Below, piece after piece: positions 9,584 to 17,908 of a DNA stretch of 64,000 bases. Every line of letters begins with the position of its first letter. The stretch's first letter is position 1. The notes below the pieces were generated by a model. It was not told where the DNA came from. It did no database searches and saw only the letters and a program-made list of their open reading frames with translations. Both the position numbers and the translations under genes were made by a program. Origin of the DNA: Streptomyces sp. Edi2 (lineage in GTDB: Bacteria; Actinomycetota; Actinomycetes; Streptomycetales; Streptomycetaceae); the NCBI RefSeq assembly GCF_040253635.1, contig NZ_JBEJGX010000003.1, positions 6,783,501 to 6,847,500 of the forward strand. The letters are read 5' to 3'.

Positions 9584-9985
9584 TCATCGGAGGGTGCGGG
9601 CTGCGGGCGGTGCGGTTCGGGGTGGTGGTCCAGCCCGGGGGATCGCCGGGGCGCGCGGTATACGCGTTGCTGTAGATGGAATGGTGGCGGTGGCGCGTTG
9701 CCAGCGGGTGCGCAGGGCAGTCAGGTCGGCCAGGGCACGGCGGCTGCCAGTGATCAGCTGATGGGGGGTGTTGGCCGGGTCCTCGGTGTACGTGGTGATC
9801 CGGGTGGCGACGGCGTGGGCGCGGGCGAGCAGGGCGCGCTGCACGACCTTCTCGCCCCAGTACTCGGGTGAGCCGACGGGCGTGGAGATGAGGGACATTA
9901 GGTGGCTGGGGGCGATGCCGTCGGCGAGAAGACTGCGGTGCTGGGCCTCCCACAGCACAGTGACTGGATCGACGGGATCACCGCC
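9584..9985 (-). pseudogene. C-terminal fragment of a DnaB-N-like gene
   Basis: Read on the minus strand, the segment from DPVTVLWEAQHR to the stop closely parallels the C-terminal third of the full-length paralogue at 11860-12978. Shared blocks include GSRRALADL and TEDPA. The first roughly 240 residues, including the first DnaB-N repeat, are missing. Upstream of about 9985 the frame runs antisense through an unrelated fragment and is not meaningful. No plausible start or ribosome binding site exists. This is a truncated duplicate left at a recombination junction. Confidence 0.65.
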
Positions 9986-10037
9986 CGAAGCGGACGCGCC
10001 ATCGGCTCGGACGCGGGCCGCGCGGCAGAAGGCGCGG

Positions 10038-10256
10038 CGTCTGCGGAACTTCGCCTGCGTGTGCCCACCCCAGCGGAGCAAGATCCTCGTCTACCTGAAG
10101 GTCGACCCGAAGCACGTCGACCTCGTTCCGGGATTCACCCGGGACGTGTCCGAACTCGGCCACCACGGGACGGGCGATCTGGAGGTGCAGCTCCGTACGC
10201 CGAGGGACGTGGAACGAGCGCAGGATCTGTTCCGCGCGAGCTACGCGGCGGCTTGA
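10038..10256 (+). pseudogene. C-terminal fragment of a DUF5655-type gene
   Basis: The plus-strand frame from about 10038 to the stop at 10256 reads as the conserved end of DUF5655 proteins: RNFACV, then KILVYLKVDP, then a GHHGTGDLEV block and a helix ending in SYAAA. The same frame upstream is the shadow of the minus-strand DnaB-N fragment, so the N-terminal part is gone. It meets the other fragment head to head, which marks a rearrangement breakpoint near 9985-10038. Confidence 0.6.
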
Positions 10257-10350
10257 TCGCCCGACGACACCCTGGTCATGAGTGTCAGGCGTTGAGTCTG
10301 TGGTCGTCGGGTGCTCTCCTTCGACGTGAGGGCAGGTCGTGGCGGTGGAC

Positions 10351-10407
10351 CATCAATGATGCGCGGGATCGCCGGTTTGGCTAACCGGCGATCCCGCGCT
10401 ATGTTGC
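10351..10407 (-). repeat. Conserved stem-loop repeat, copy 1
   Basis: On the minus strand this reads GCAACATAG, then a perfect stem GATCGCCGGTT / AACCGGCGATC around loop AGCCA, with the stem lengthened here by flanking GCGCG/CGCGC pairs. The same stem, loop and AACATAG flank recur at 33649-33705 and 52685-52730. It lies just beyond the end of the gene at 10429, at the downstream end of the long minus-strand run. There is no T-tract. Conservation of loop and flanks argues for more than a simple terminator. Confidence 0.6.
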
Positions 10408-10428
10408 TCCGCCCTGACCCGCTGGTGA

Positions 10429-11802
10429 TCAGCGTGTACGGCTGGGTGTAGGGCTGGCCCTGACTGCTGGGACGGCCAGCGGTGTGGTGCCGAGGCTCGT
10501 TTTGCGTTCGTGGCCCGCGGGGCGCGTCTGGCGGGTGCCGACTCTGTGGGCGAGGTTCTCGGAGAGGCCGGCCAGCAGCGAACTGGGGGTGTGCGGGGAA
10601 GCGGTGAGGATCCAGGCGGGGCGGTCGGGGCCGGGGCCGGCCCAGATGGTCCAGGTGGCGAGTGTCGGCTGCGGACGCTGGGCGGCGAAGGCATCGAACT
10701 GGACCCCCGCGTCACCGGCGGGGGACGTCCAGCGGATCCATCGCCCGTCCACGGTGTGCTTCCATCCGGCGTCGGAGAGGGGCTGTGTGGCGGCGGTGAC
10801 GGCTTTCTCGTCCACCGGTGCGCCGAAGGGCGCGTCCCAGCCGTCACCGTCGGCCAGGTGATCCAGCAGCTCCTCCAGCACGAGGTCAGGGGTTGCGCCG
10901 GTCGCGGTGAGGACCCATATCCGGTCGGATACGGGCGTCTCGTAGGCGGCCACGGTCCAGGCGTTCTCGTGGGCGGGCGCTTCGTGGATGCGCTCGATGC
11001 GCAGGGTCTGGGATTCGTGGATGGCGTGGGTCGTCTCATCGGACCAGGTCCTCCACTTCTCCCAGTCGCCGTGCGCGTCGAGGAACGCGTCCAGGAGGGC
11101 GTCGTGGTCGCCGGGGTCGGCGGCGTAGGCGGGCACGGTCTCCTGTACCGATAGGGGACGCTCAGGTTGCGCGGGCGGTGCGTCGAGGGAGGTTCGGGCT
11201 TCGGCGGTTTCGCGTTCGGTGTCGGTCATCGGCGCGGGGCCTGGGCGCATGGTCTCGCCGTGCAGCCCTTCGAAGGTCACCAGAGCTTGGGCGGGTGAGT
11301 CGAAGGTGTCGGCGACCTGCCTCAGGTGGTTCTCGCCGTGGAGGTAAACGCTCTTGCCGGTGTTGAGGTAGGTCCCGACCGCGACGGTGGTGTGGCCATC
11401 GTGGGCGTGGGCGTGGATGAGGAGGTGGCCGTGACGGATGTCGTCGTAGATCTTCTGGGCCTCGGCGGAGACCTCTCGGATCTCAGTACGGGTGCACCAG
11501 TGCATGGGGTAATTGGCCCATGTCCATTCCTCGTCGATGGCCTCCCGGAGCTGGGGCGTGATCTCGACGGCGACCCCCGAGGTGATCAGTTCCCGGGCGG
11601 CTTCCTCGGCCCAGTAGGGCTCCTCGTGGTCGATGCGGGCCAGGACCAGGGTGTTCTTGGCGACGACGTGCCAGTCGGCGGCTTCCAGACCAACGTGGGG
11701 GATGTGGGCCTGGGCGCCGGTAAGGGTGGCGATCACAGCGCTGGGGTGTGTGGGGTGGGTGTCGAGGCGGACGTGGGCGTCGATGGACGGGGGTGTCACC
11801 AA
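10429..11802 (-). CDS. DUF317 (SPDY)-family protein with a distinct N-terminal half
   Basis: This is a 457-residue soluble protein. The C-terminal half (about 275-430) has two DUF317-like repeats: W-rich beta strands followed by a helix ending LEELLDHLAD and LLAGLSENLAH, with a GWKH..WTSP block between. The N-terminal half (1-200) differs; it has charged helices and a HAHAHDGHTT stretch. A poorly conserved linker separates them. No catalytic function is known for DUF317. It is the last gene of the minus-strand run, 57 bases after the DnaB-N-like gene. The start is probably the GTG within the TTG-GTG at 11797-11802. Confidence 0.7.
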   Translation of the reverse strand: MVTPPSIDAHVRLDTHPTHPSAVIATLTGAQAHIPHVGLEAADWHVVAKNTLVLARIDHEEPYWAEEAARELITSGVAVEITPQLREAIDEEWTWANYPMHWCTRTEIREVSAEAQKIYDDIRHGHLLIHAHAHDGHTTVAVGTYLNTGKSVYLHGENHLRQVADTFDSPAQALVTFEGLHGETMRPGPAPMTDTERETAEARTSLDAPPAQPERPLSVQETVPAYAADPGDHDALLDAFLDAHGDWEKWRTWSDETTHAIHESQTLRIERIHEAPAHENAWTVAAYETPVSDRIWVLTATGATPDLVLEELLDHLADGDGWDAPFGAPVDEKAVTAATQPLSDAGWKHTVDGRWIRWTSPAGDAGVQFDAFAAQRPQPTLATWTIWAGPGPDRPAWILTASPHTPSSLLAGLSENLAHRVGTRQTRPAGHERKTSLGTTPLAVPAVRASPTPSRTR

Positions 11803-11859
11803 GGAGTGCTCTTTCTGCCGGTGTCCGGGCCAAGGGGGCCGGACACCGGCGGGCTTGGG

Positions 11860-12978
11860 TCAGCGGGAGATGCGTGCCGTGGGCGGAGCCGTGGTCCGCG
11901 GTGGACTGGCCCGGGGCGCCGCCGTGCCTCTGGTCGCGGGCCTGCTCTCTGGCGCGGGTGAGGTGGCGTGTTGCCACCGGGTGCGTATGGCGGACAGGTC
12001 GGCGAGCGCGCGGCGGCTGCCGACGACGAGCTGGTACGGCGTGGTGGCCGGGTCTTCGGTGAATGCCTCGATGCGCCGGCCTGTGTGGTGGGCGGTGCTG
12101 AGGACGGAGCGCTGGAGGATCCGCTCGCCCCAGCACTCTGCGGAGCCGACCGGTCCGGTGAGGAGGTCGAGCAGCTCACTCGGCTCGGGCCCGGTGCTGA
12201 GGAGGCCACGGTGCTGCGCCTCCCACAGGACCGTGACGGGGTCGACGGGGGTGTCGCGTCGTGTCAGGGCGACCAGGCACTGCCACAGTCCGGCGTGCAG
12301 AGGGTGGGTGAAGTCGTCGGGCTGCAGCCACCGCATGGTCGTCACTTCGTTGGGGTGGGCGGTTGCGGTGGCGAGCAGCAGTCGCTCCTCGTCGAGGGCT
12401 TCATCTTCGGCCTCGGGCGGGGGCGGTGGCGGTGCAGGGGTACGGGGCAGGGAGCCGGGGTGCGGGGTGAACTGGGACGTGAGTTCGTCGAGGTAGCGAC
12501 CCAGGGCATCGGCCTGCGCAAGGACGGCCACGACCGAGTCCGGCAGCGTGGTGTCGGTGGCGATCTGGCACAGCCGGTCGGCGTGCTCGCGCAGCATCCG
12601 GCGGCCGTGATCGGCGCGGATCATGCCCGCATACGCTGCGGCGTGCTGGGGCCGGGGGCAGCTCTGGATGAGGGTGTGCAGGTAGGAGGCGGTCAGCCCC
12701 GGCGCCTCGGGTTGCGCCTTGGTCAGTACGGCGCTGAGCCATGCCGTGTCCTTGGCGTGCTGCTTCGGGCTGGGGGTCGGCACGGTGCGCATGGCGAGGA
12801 ACAGAGTGCTGTGGGCGTGATTGCCGAAATTGTCTGGCGTCAGACGGCCGATGGTGCCCAGCCGGTGTGGTTCGAGCAGGAGGGCGCCGAGCAGGGCTTG
12901 TTCGGCGTAGTGCACGGGTCGTGGCGGTGGCAGGTCGTCCAGGTCGTCGCCCTCGTACGGGTCGGCGGGGATGGGCAT
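11860..12978 (-). CDS. DnaB-helicase N-terminal-domain protein without the motor domain
   Basis: This is a 372-residue protein. Residues about 20-135 (EQALLGALLLEPHRL, then TPDNFGNHAHSTLF) and a second block at about 185-290 (LLLATATAHP, then WLQPDDFTHPLHAGLW) are two copies of the helical DnaB N-terminal domain, the part that binds primase or helicase partners. There is no RecA-like ATPase domain, so it cannot unwind DNA alone. The ATG at 12978 overlaps the methyltransferase stop (TAATG), so the two are coupled. It may load or divert a helicase during element replication; that role is inferred. A truncated paralogue lies at 9584-9985. Confidence 0.75.
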   Translation of the reverse strand: MPIPADPYEGDDLDDLPPPRPVHYAEQALLGALLLEPHRLGTIGRLTPDNFGNHAHSTLFLAMRTVPTPSPKQHAKDTAWLSAVLTKAQPEAPGLTASYLHTLIQSCPRPQHAAAYAGMIRADHGRRMLREHADRLCQIATDTTLPDSVVAVLAQADALGRYLDELTSQFTPHPGSLPRTPAPPPPPPEAEDEALDEERLLLATATAHPNEVTTMRWLQPDDFTHPLHAGLWQCLVALTRRDTPVDPVTVLWEAQHRGLLSTGPEPSELLDLLTGPVGSAECWGERILQRSVLSTAHHTGRRIEAFTEDPATTPYQLVVGSRRALADLSAIRTRWQHATSPAPESRPATRGTAAPRASPPRTTAPPTARISR

Positions 12979-14234
12979 TAGGCGGCCAGGGTGAAGTCGT
13001 CGAGGGTGAGGGTCTTGCCGAGGTGCGGGGCGAGGAGGTGGGCGGCGAGGCGGGGCGGTACGGCGTTGCCGATCTGGCTGAAGACTTGGCCCTTGTTGCC
13101 GGCCCAGGGGTAGTCGGCGGGGAAGGTCTGTAGAACTCCGGCTTCCTGGGCGGTGATCCGGATGGGCGCCGGGACGGCGGGCGATTCTGCGTCCCCGGCA
13201 GGCGAGGCGACGGGCTCGGCGACCCAGGTGCATTCGTTCGAGCGGTGCCCGAAGAACAGCGTTCCCGCGGGCTCGGACAGGGGCCGGATGGTGGCGTGGG
13301 CCTGGTTGTTGCTCCGCAAGGACCACGACCAGTCAGGGACCGGCACCGGCCGGCCCGCTGCCTGTTCGGCCTGGTCGCTGGGCCGGTCGGCAGGCTTGGT
13401 TCCTGCCCGGCTGGAGTGCTGTCGGGGGGTGTCCGGGTGGGGTGTCCAGGTGCCGCGGTCTCGGGCGGTGGACAACGCCTTCCGCGAGCCGGAGGGGAAG
13501 GGCTCGGCGCCGCCGCCGGGCCCGCCGCCGGCGCAGACGGTGGGCACAGGCCGGTCGGTCGCTCCCCACCCCAGGGCCTGCGCCATGCTGACCCAACGGG
13601 TGCGGCCCGGCCCGAACAGCCCCTCGGGCTCATCGATTTTGGCGTGGGTCGGCGGGGGCGGCTGGGCGGTGCGGACGCGGGAGGCGAGCAGGATCGCCCT
13701 CCTCCTCGTCTGGGGCACCCCGTAGTCCGCGGCGTTGAGGATGCCGGTCCACACGGAGAACCCCCAGCGGCGCAGGATCACCGCGTACTGCTTCCACAGA
13801 GGGAGGACGTCCGGCACTTCCTCCATGGCGACCCACTCCGGCTCTCCGACCGAATTCAGGTCGTGGAGGTAGCGCATGGGCTCGGCGGCCAACAAGGAAC
13901 GCACATCCCGGCAGGCGCCGAGGAGCGCTTCGCGGGTGTCGCGACCAGTGGCGAGGTCTGAGACCGCCTGGTGGACCAGGGGCTGGTCGATCAGCCCGAG
14001 GCGTTTGCCGGCCATCGACCATGCCTGGCACGGAGGGGACGCGATCAGCCCGCGCGTTCGGCCGATGAAGGGCCACGTCGGATACGTCGCCACGTCGGTC
14101 CGGATCGTCAATTGTCCAGCGGCGGTACGTGTTTTGCAGGCCCACTCGTCCCATTCCAGGCCAAGGTCCTGGGCGCCGAGGACGCTCAGTGCCCTGCTCC
14201 AGCCGCCCGGCCCCGCGAAGAGGTCGAGGATCAA
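12978..14234 (-). CDS. DNA cytosine-5 methyltransferase
   Basis: This 418-residue enzyme transfers a methyl group from S-adenosylmethionine to C5 of cytosine. Motif I is DLFAGPGGWS at 4-13, the catalytic SPPCQ ends at 70 with Cys69, motif VI appears as MEEVPD at 137-142, motif VIII as QTRRRAIL at about 175, and motif X as GNAVPP near 390. The target-recognition region between VIII and IX is long. No restriction enzyme is adjacent. The start overlaps the stop of the PAPS-reductase-family gene (ATGA), and its own stop overlaps the DnaB-N gene. It may protect the element from restriction; specificity cannot be read from sequence. Confidence 0.92.
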   Translation of the reverse strand: MILDLFAGPGGWSRALSVLGAQDLGLEWDEWACKTRTAAGQLTIRTDVATYPTWPFIGRTRGLIASPPCQAWSMAGKRLGLIDQPLVHQAVSDLATGRDTREALLGACRDVRSLLAAEPMRYLHDLNSVGEPEWVAMEEVPDVLPLWKQYAVILRRWGFSVWTGILNAADYGVPQTRRRAILLASRVRTAQPPPPTHAKIDEPEGLFGPGRTRWVSMAQALGWGATDRPVPTVCAGGGPGGGAEPFPSGSRKALSTARDRGTWTPHPDTPRQHSSRAGTKPADRPSDQAEQAAGRPVPVPDWSWSLRSNNQAHATIRPLSEPAGTLFFGHRSNECTWVAEPVASPAGDAESPAVPAPIRITAQEAGVLQTFPADYPWAGNKGQVFSQIGNAVPPRLAAHLLAPHLGKTLTLDDFTLAA

Positions 14235-15193
14235 GCGGCCAGCCCGAAGTCGTCCTGCACCGCGGCTTCGGCATCACCGCGACAGGCCCAGGGCGAGCAG
14301 CCGTCCACGACGCCGTTCTCCAGCTCGTCGGCATCGTCAGCCCCGATGCGCAGGGCGGCCCGCTCGGCGGGGGTGACGTGATCGATCGGTGCTTCGCCGA
14401 GAGGGACGCGGGAGCGGTGCAGGAATGCCTCGCCCAGCAGGCGGTTGCCGCTGGCGTTGGCGCGGGCGTTGCCCTGGCGGATGGCGGCGTCGAAGGCCAC
14501 CACGTCCGCCCACTCGGCAGGCGAGGTGTCGCGGATGTGGCGCCACTGCGCGTTGCCGTGGAACGGGCACCCGAGGCATGACGACTTCGGGGTGTCCGCG
14601 AGGTTGAGCGACGACAGGTAGCGGACGCAGTCGGCCCGGCTCCAGCCGAGGTCGATGAGCGGGTGCCGGTTGCGCATGTACTTCACGTCGGCGTCCTTGG
14701 CGCGGTGGAACTCGTCGGTGGAGATCCCGACCCACTGCTCGACGAACACCTCGCGCGGGATGCGGGCGGGGTAGGGGTAGCCGAGGAGTTCGCGGACCTG
14801 CTTCTTGATCGGCTTGATCTTGTATTCGCCCGTGCACTGCCGCCGGGTCATTCCGGCCTTGCCGTCCTGGTTGAGGATGTGGAGCGGCATGGAGGCGAAC
14901 CGGTGCTGGGGGGCGAGCGCGTCGTCGCGGATGTTGCCGGTGGACACCCGCAGGACGGGGATGCCCGCCGGCGCAGCGATCTCCCGCTCCAAGCGGTCGA
15001 GGTGCGCATAGACGGCCTGCGGTTCCCAACCGGTGTCAGCGAAGATCGCGTAATCGACCTTCGGAAGGATCCCCTCGGCGGAGAGGGCGAGGAGGGTGCT
15101 GGACTGAACTCCGGCGCCAAGGGAAAGGGCGCGGAATCGGGGTTGATCTGAAATGGTCTGTCCTGGAGATGGGGAAGCGGCGGCACGCCTCAA
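14231..15193 (-). CDS. PAPS-reductase-family (adenine nucleotide alpha hydrolase) protein
   Basis: This is a 320-residue protein of the PP-loop superfamily that includes PAPS reductase and DndC. The phosphate-binding loop is SLGAGVQSSTLL near 25-36, followed by the FADTGWEP block. A later Cys pair in SCLGCPF, together with TRRQCTGEYK, could hold a metal or FeS cluster or carry sulfur. It sits between a small helical gene and a DNA methyltransferase with 4-base overlaps at both ends. That suggests a nucleic-acid modification role rather than sulfate assimilation. No other dnd or thiolation genes are present, so the substrate is unknown. Confidence 0.75.
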   Translation of the reverse strand: MRRAAASPSPGQTISDQPRFRALSLGAGVQSSTLLALSAEGILPKVDYAIFADTGWEPQAVYAHLDRLEREIAAPAGIPVLRVSTGNIRDDALAPQHRFASMPLHILNQDGKAGMTRRQCTGEYKIKPIKKQVRELLGYPYPARIPREVFVEQWVGISTDEFHRAKDADVKYMRNRHPLIDLGWSRADCVRYLSSLNLADTPKSSCLGCPFHGNAQWRHIRDTSPAEWADVVAFDAAIRQGNARANASGNRLLGEAFLHRSRVPLGEAPIDHVTPAERAALRIGADDADELENGVVDGCSPWACRGDAEAAVQDDFGLAA

Positions 15194-15657
15194 TGCGGCA
15201 GGTGCGTCGGCAGGTTGGGCGGGGCCAGCCGGTCACGGTGTATGGCGTGGCAGAGGGCGGGGATGCGGTCGAGGAGGTCGGTGGCCGACTCGATGAACTG
15301 CTGCGGTGACGGGCCGATGAGGACCACCCGCTGTGACACGGCGTCGGCTCGGCGGCGCCGGTTCTCCACGGCGCGCGCAAGGGCGGCGGCCAGTTCGGCG
15401 CCCGCGTCCTGGGCGGCCTTGGCGATGTGCGCGACCCGTTCGAGGATCAGCAGGTCCGCGGACGTGGTGTGCGGCGTGTGCTGTGCGAGGCCGCGGAACA
15501 GATACAGGGCGGTGTCGGCGAGGTCTTGGGTCTCGGTGATCCACGCGGCCAGCGCGTACGCGTCGTCGGTGGTGCTGGTGCGCAGGGCCCGGTGCAGGGC
15601 CAGGGCGTCGGTGGTGATCCGGTCGAGGATCTGAGCCGGTGCGGGGTGATTAGGCAC
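15190..15657 (-). CDS. Small helical protein of unknown function
   Basis: This 155-residue, fully helical protein has two antiparallel-looking helical pairs (ITTDALALHRALR, then LAAALARAVENRRRR) and no motif I recognise. It resembles the other small helical proteins of this element in composition and length. Its start overlaps the TrpA-like gene by 8 bases and its stop overlaps the PAPS-reductase-family start by 4, so it is translated within one coupled unit. Confidence 0.65.
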   Translation of the reverse strand: MPNHPAPAQILDRITTDALALHRALRTSTTDDAYALAAWITETQDLADTALYLFRGLAQHTPHTTSADLLILERVAHIAKAAQDAGAELAAALARAVENRRRRADAVSQRVVLIGPSPQQFIESATDLLDRIPALCHAIHRDRLAPPNLPTHLPH

Positions 15658-16447
15658 GGGTCTCCGTGGAGGTGGGCGTGTGCAGGGCCTGGGCGAACGC
15701 GGCAGTCACTTCGCCAGCCCGACCGGGGGCGGTGGCCAGGGCGCGCACGACCGGGGTGCCGATGACGACGGCATCCACCACCGGGGCGACGCGCGCGGCG
15801 AGGGCCGGGGTCGAGATCCCCACGCCCGAGACCACGGGCAGCGGGCTCGCGCCGCGCAGGCGCCGGGTGAAGTCGCCGAGCGCCGGGATGTCGAGCGGCC
15901 CTTGGTAGCCGGTCGGGGCTGTGTTGGCGGGTGCGTAGAGCCATCCGGAGGCGCCGGCGACCGCGGCGGGGAGGCTGATGTCGGGGGTGGTGCGCGGGAT
16001 GAGGCGTGGGGCGCGAAGGCCCGCTTCCCGCGCGATCTCGTGCCAGCGGGCCGCCTGGTGGGCGGGCAGGTCGACGACCATCACGCCGGCGGCACCTGCG
16101 GAGGCGAACAGGTGGGCCAGGTGCTCGGGGCCGTGGCGGCGGACGGGCTCCCAGTAGGTCATGACGACGGTCGGCCGGAGGCCGGCGGCATGCTCGACGG
16201 CGCGGACGGCGGCATCGAGGACATTTCCGCGTCGCAGGGCACGGTGGTACGCGGTCTGAATGACGGGGCCGTCGAGAACGGCGTCCTCGGTTGCCAGGCC
16301 GACCTCGAACAGGTCGGCACCTGCCTGCGCGAGCTGGTCGAGGTGACGGCGCTCGGCGGATACCGGATGGAGGCCAGCCGGGACGAACACGCCAAGCGAG
16401 CAGCGGGGTTGGGTGAGGAGGGTGTGGAGGGGATCGGCAGTGGTCAG
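15650..16447 (-). CDS. Orphan tryptophan synthase alpha (TrpA)-like protein, probable CTG start
   Basis: The protein has the TrpA barrel signature. Numbered from the proposed start, Glu48 in LFEVG and Asp59 in VLDGPVIQ match the two catalytic acids of TrpA, which cleaves indole-3-glycerol phosphate. The later VVSGVGIS and VIGTPVV strands bind phosphate in the family. No trpB or other trp gene is present. The first GTG (16390) would remove the beta-1 region (CSLGVFVPAG). A CTG at 16447 restores it, 7 bases after GGAAAGG, giving 265 residues. Either it supplements tryptophan or indole metabolism or it has been recruited to another role. Confidence 0.78.
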   Translation of the reverse strand: MTTADPLHTLLTQPRCSLGVFVPAGLHPVSAERRHLDQLAQAGADLFEVGLATEDAVLDGPVIQTAYHRALRRGNVLDAAVRAVEHAAGLRPTVVMTYWEPVRRHGPEHLAHLFASAGAAGVMVVDLPAHQAARWHEIAREAGLRAPRLIPRTTPDISLPAAVAGASGWLYAPANTAPTGYQGPLDIPALGDFTRRLRGASPLPVVSGVGISTPALAARVAPVVDAVVIGTPVVRALATAPGRAGEVTAAFAQALHTPTSTETRA

Positions 16448-16485
16448 GGTGGGGCCTTTCCCGGCGGATGGGCTGTCGCCGGAGG

Positions 16486-17037
16486 TCAGCGGCGGCGCCC
16501 GGCCGGTGGAGTCGGGGGCACGGGCGGGCCTGCGGTGTGTCGCGGTTGCGGGCCGGGCGGCTCGGGCGCGGCGGGAGGGCTGCTGAGGGCGGGTGCGACG
16601 AGGTCGAGGGTCAGGGCGACCTGCTGGGCCTGGTCGTGGGCGTCACGCAGATGCCCGGCGACGTCGTCAGGGAGCCGATCCCACTGGGCTCGGTACTGGT
16701 AGCGCTGGATGATCTCGGCGGCGTTGCGCAGCTGGTCGGCGACCTGCCGCAGGATCGCGGTCTGCTGCTCGGGTGCTGTCGCGGTGTGCGTGGCCTGCAG
16801 GAGCGCGTCCAGGGCGGTGGGCAGCGGCTCGTCGTCCGCGGGGAGGCCGAAGAGGTCGGCATGCAGTGCCTGGGCGAAGACCGTCACGGGTCCGCCTCGG
16901 CCGCGGTGGCGGTACTCGGCTGGGGCCTGTCGGCGAGCTTCGAAGCTGACGGTCACGTCGCGGGGGGCGGCGCCGGGGCAGAGCTGGTCAGCGAGAGCCC
17001 GGGCGAGATCGTGTGCTGTCGGGGTGTCGGAAGGCGT
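16486..17037 (-). CDS. Hypothetical helical protein, probable ACG start
   Basis: A helical core (HADLFGLP, then ILRQVADQLRNAAEIIQRY) is followed by a Pro-rich tail. The first usable GTG is at 16956, but coding continues upstream without a break (TAHDLARALADQLCPG in frame, with GC-rich third positions). No ATG, GTG or TTG exists before the upstream stop at 17060. A GGAG at 17048-17045 is followed by ACG codons at 17040 and 17037, the latter 7 bases away, giving 183 residues. Function unknown. Confidence 0.55.
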   Translation of the reverse strand, partial: TPSDTPTAHDLARALADQLCPGAAPRDVTVSFEARRQAPAEYRHRGRGGPVTVFAQALHADLFGLPADDEPLPTALDALLQATHTATAPEQQTAILRQVADQLRNAAEIIQRYQYRAQWDRLPDDVAGHLRDAHDQAQQVALTLDLVAPALSSPPAAPEPPGPQPRHTAGPPVPPTPPAGRRR

Positions 17038-17059
17038 CGTGGGGCTCCGGGAGTTGAGG

Positions 17060-17884
17060 TCAACGGGCCGCGGCTCGTGCCGCGGTCGCGGCTGGTCGGG
17101 CTGGTGGGCGTGTTGCGGCGGGTGCGGTGGAGCGGGGCCAGGCGAACGAGGCGGCGAGGTCGCGGCGCCCAGCTGCGGTGAGGTGGACGCGCTCGTCGCG
17201 GAACCAGTCCGGGCAGTCCTCGCGCATCACCAGGCCGCGGCTCTCCAGGGCGCGGATGGTGCTGATGCTGACGCGGAGGTCCTCGCGGCACAGATAGGGC
17301 TTGCCACTGGTGATCGCCACGTCGCCGCGCGCCACCGCGCGCAGCGTGGAGTCCTGGATGTGAGACAGGGCGGGCGGCCGGTACTCGGGTACGAAGCCCC
17401 GGCGGCGGCGTTCGACAGCGAAGAGTTCAGCGGTCGCCAGGGCGTCTGAGGAGCCCAGGGCGGTGAGGCTCGCGACGAGGCTGAAGCACCGGCCGGCTCC
17501 CCGGCGGGCCTCCTGCTCGGTCACGACCGCCAGGAAGCCGTCGCCCAGCTCAACGGGCAGCCCCGCGCGGGTGTGGTCGAGGAGGTCCACGGCGTCGATG
17601 AGATGGTCGGCTGCGTCGGAAGCGAGATGGGCGAGTTGGCGAACGCGTGCGTACACCGCGTGGATCACGGGGCTGTGGTACATCGGCTGGGCATTGAGGG
17701 TGTCCACGATGGCGAGCGCGGACCGGGCCAGGTGCTGTGCAGATTCCGTCTGGGCGTTCAGCAGGGCGGTGGGGGCTGGCCCGTTGAGCGCGTGCCGCTG
17801 GTGAGCGTCGTTGAATCGGGTGAAGTCGGCCGCCAGATTGAGGAGTTGTTCGGCGGGCTCAAGGGAGGCGGTCTTCTCGGTCAG
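17060..17884 (-). CDS. Helical protein with C-terminal winged helix, probable CTG start
   Basis: An N-terminal helical region is followed by a winged-helix-like domain (ISTIRALESRGLV, then HLTAAGRRDLA) near the C-terminus, suggesting DNA binding. A GTG at 17707 gives 215 residues, but the frame is coding for another 59 codons up to a CTG at 17884, which lies 5 bases after GGAG and 24 bases after the DUF317 stop. The longer form gives 274 residues. It is similar in layout to the product of 18628-19467. It may be an autoregulator of this gene block; that is inference. Confidence 0.6.
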   Translation of the reverse strand: MTEKTASLEPAEQLLNLAADFTRFNDAHQRHALNGPAPTALLNAQTESAQHLARSALAIVDTLNAQPMYHSPVIHAVYARVRQLAHLASDAADHLIDAVDLLDHTRAGLPVELGDGFLAVVTEQEARRGAGRCFSLVASLTALGSSDALATAELFAVERRRRGFVPEYRPPALSHIQDSTLRAVARGDVAITSGKPYLCREDLRVSISTIRALESRGLVMREDCPDWFRDERVHLTAAGRRDLAASFAWPRSTAPAATRPPARPAATAARAAAR

Positions 17885-17908
17885 GATGGCTCCAGGGCGA
17901 TCGGGGAG

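Noticed and set aside
12401..13633. 410-residue minus-strand open frame overlapping the methyltransferase and DnaB-N-like genes
   Set aside because: Pro/Arg/Ser-rich translation with no domain, fully overlapped by two genes with clear motifs in another frame; a high-GC shadow.
14231..15193. A Dnd phosphorothioation system based on the DndC-like PP-loop protein
   Set aside because: No dndA, B, D or E genes are nearby, and the protein is closer to the generic PAPS-reductase-family type found on mobile elements.
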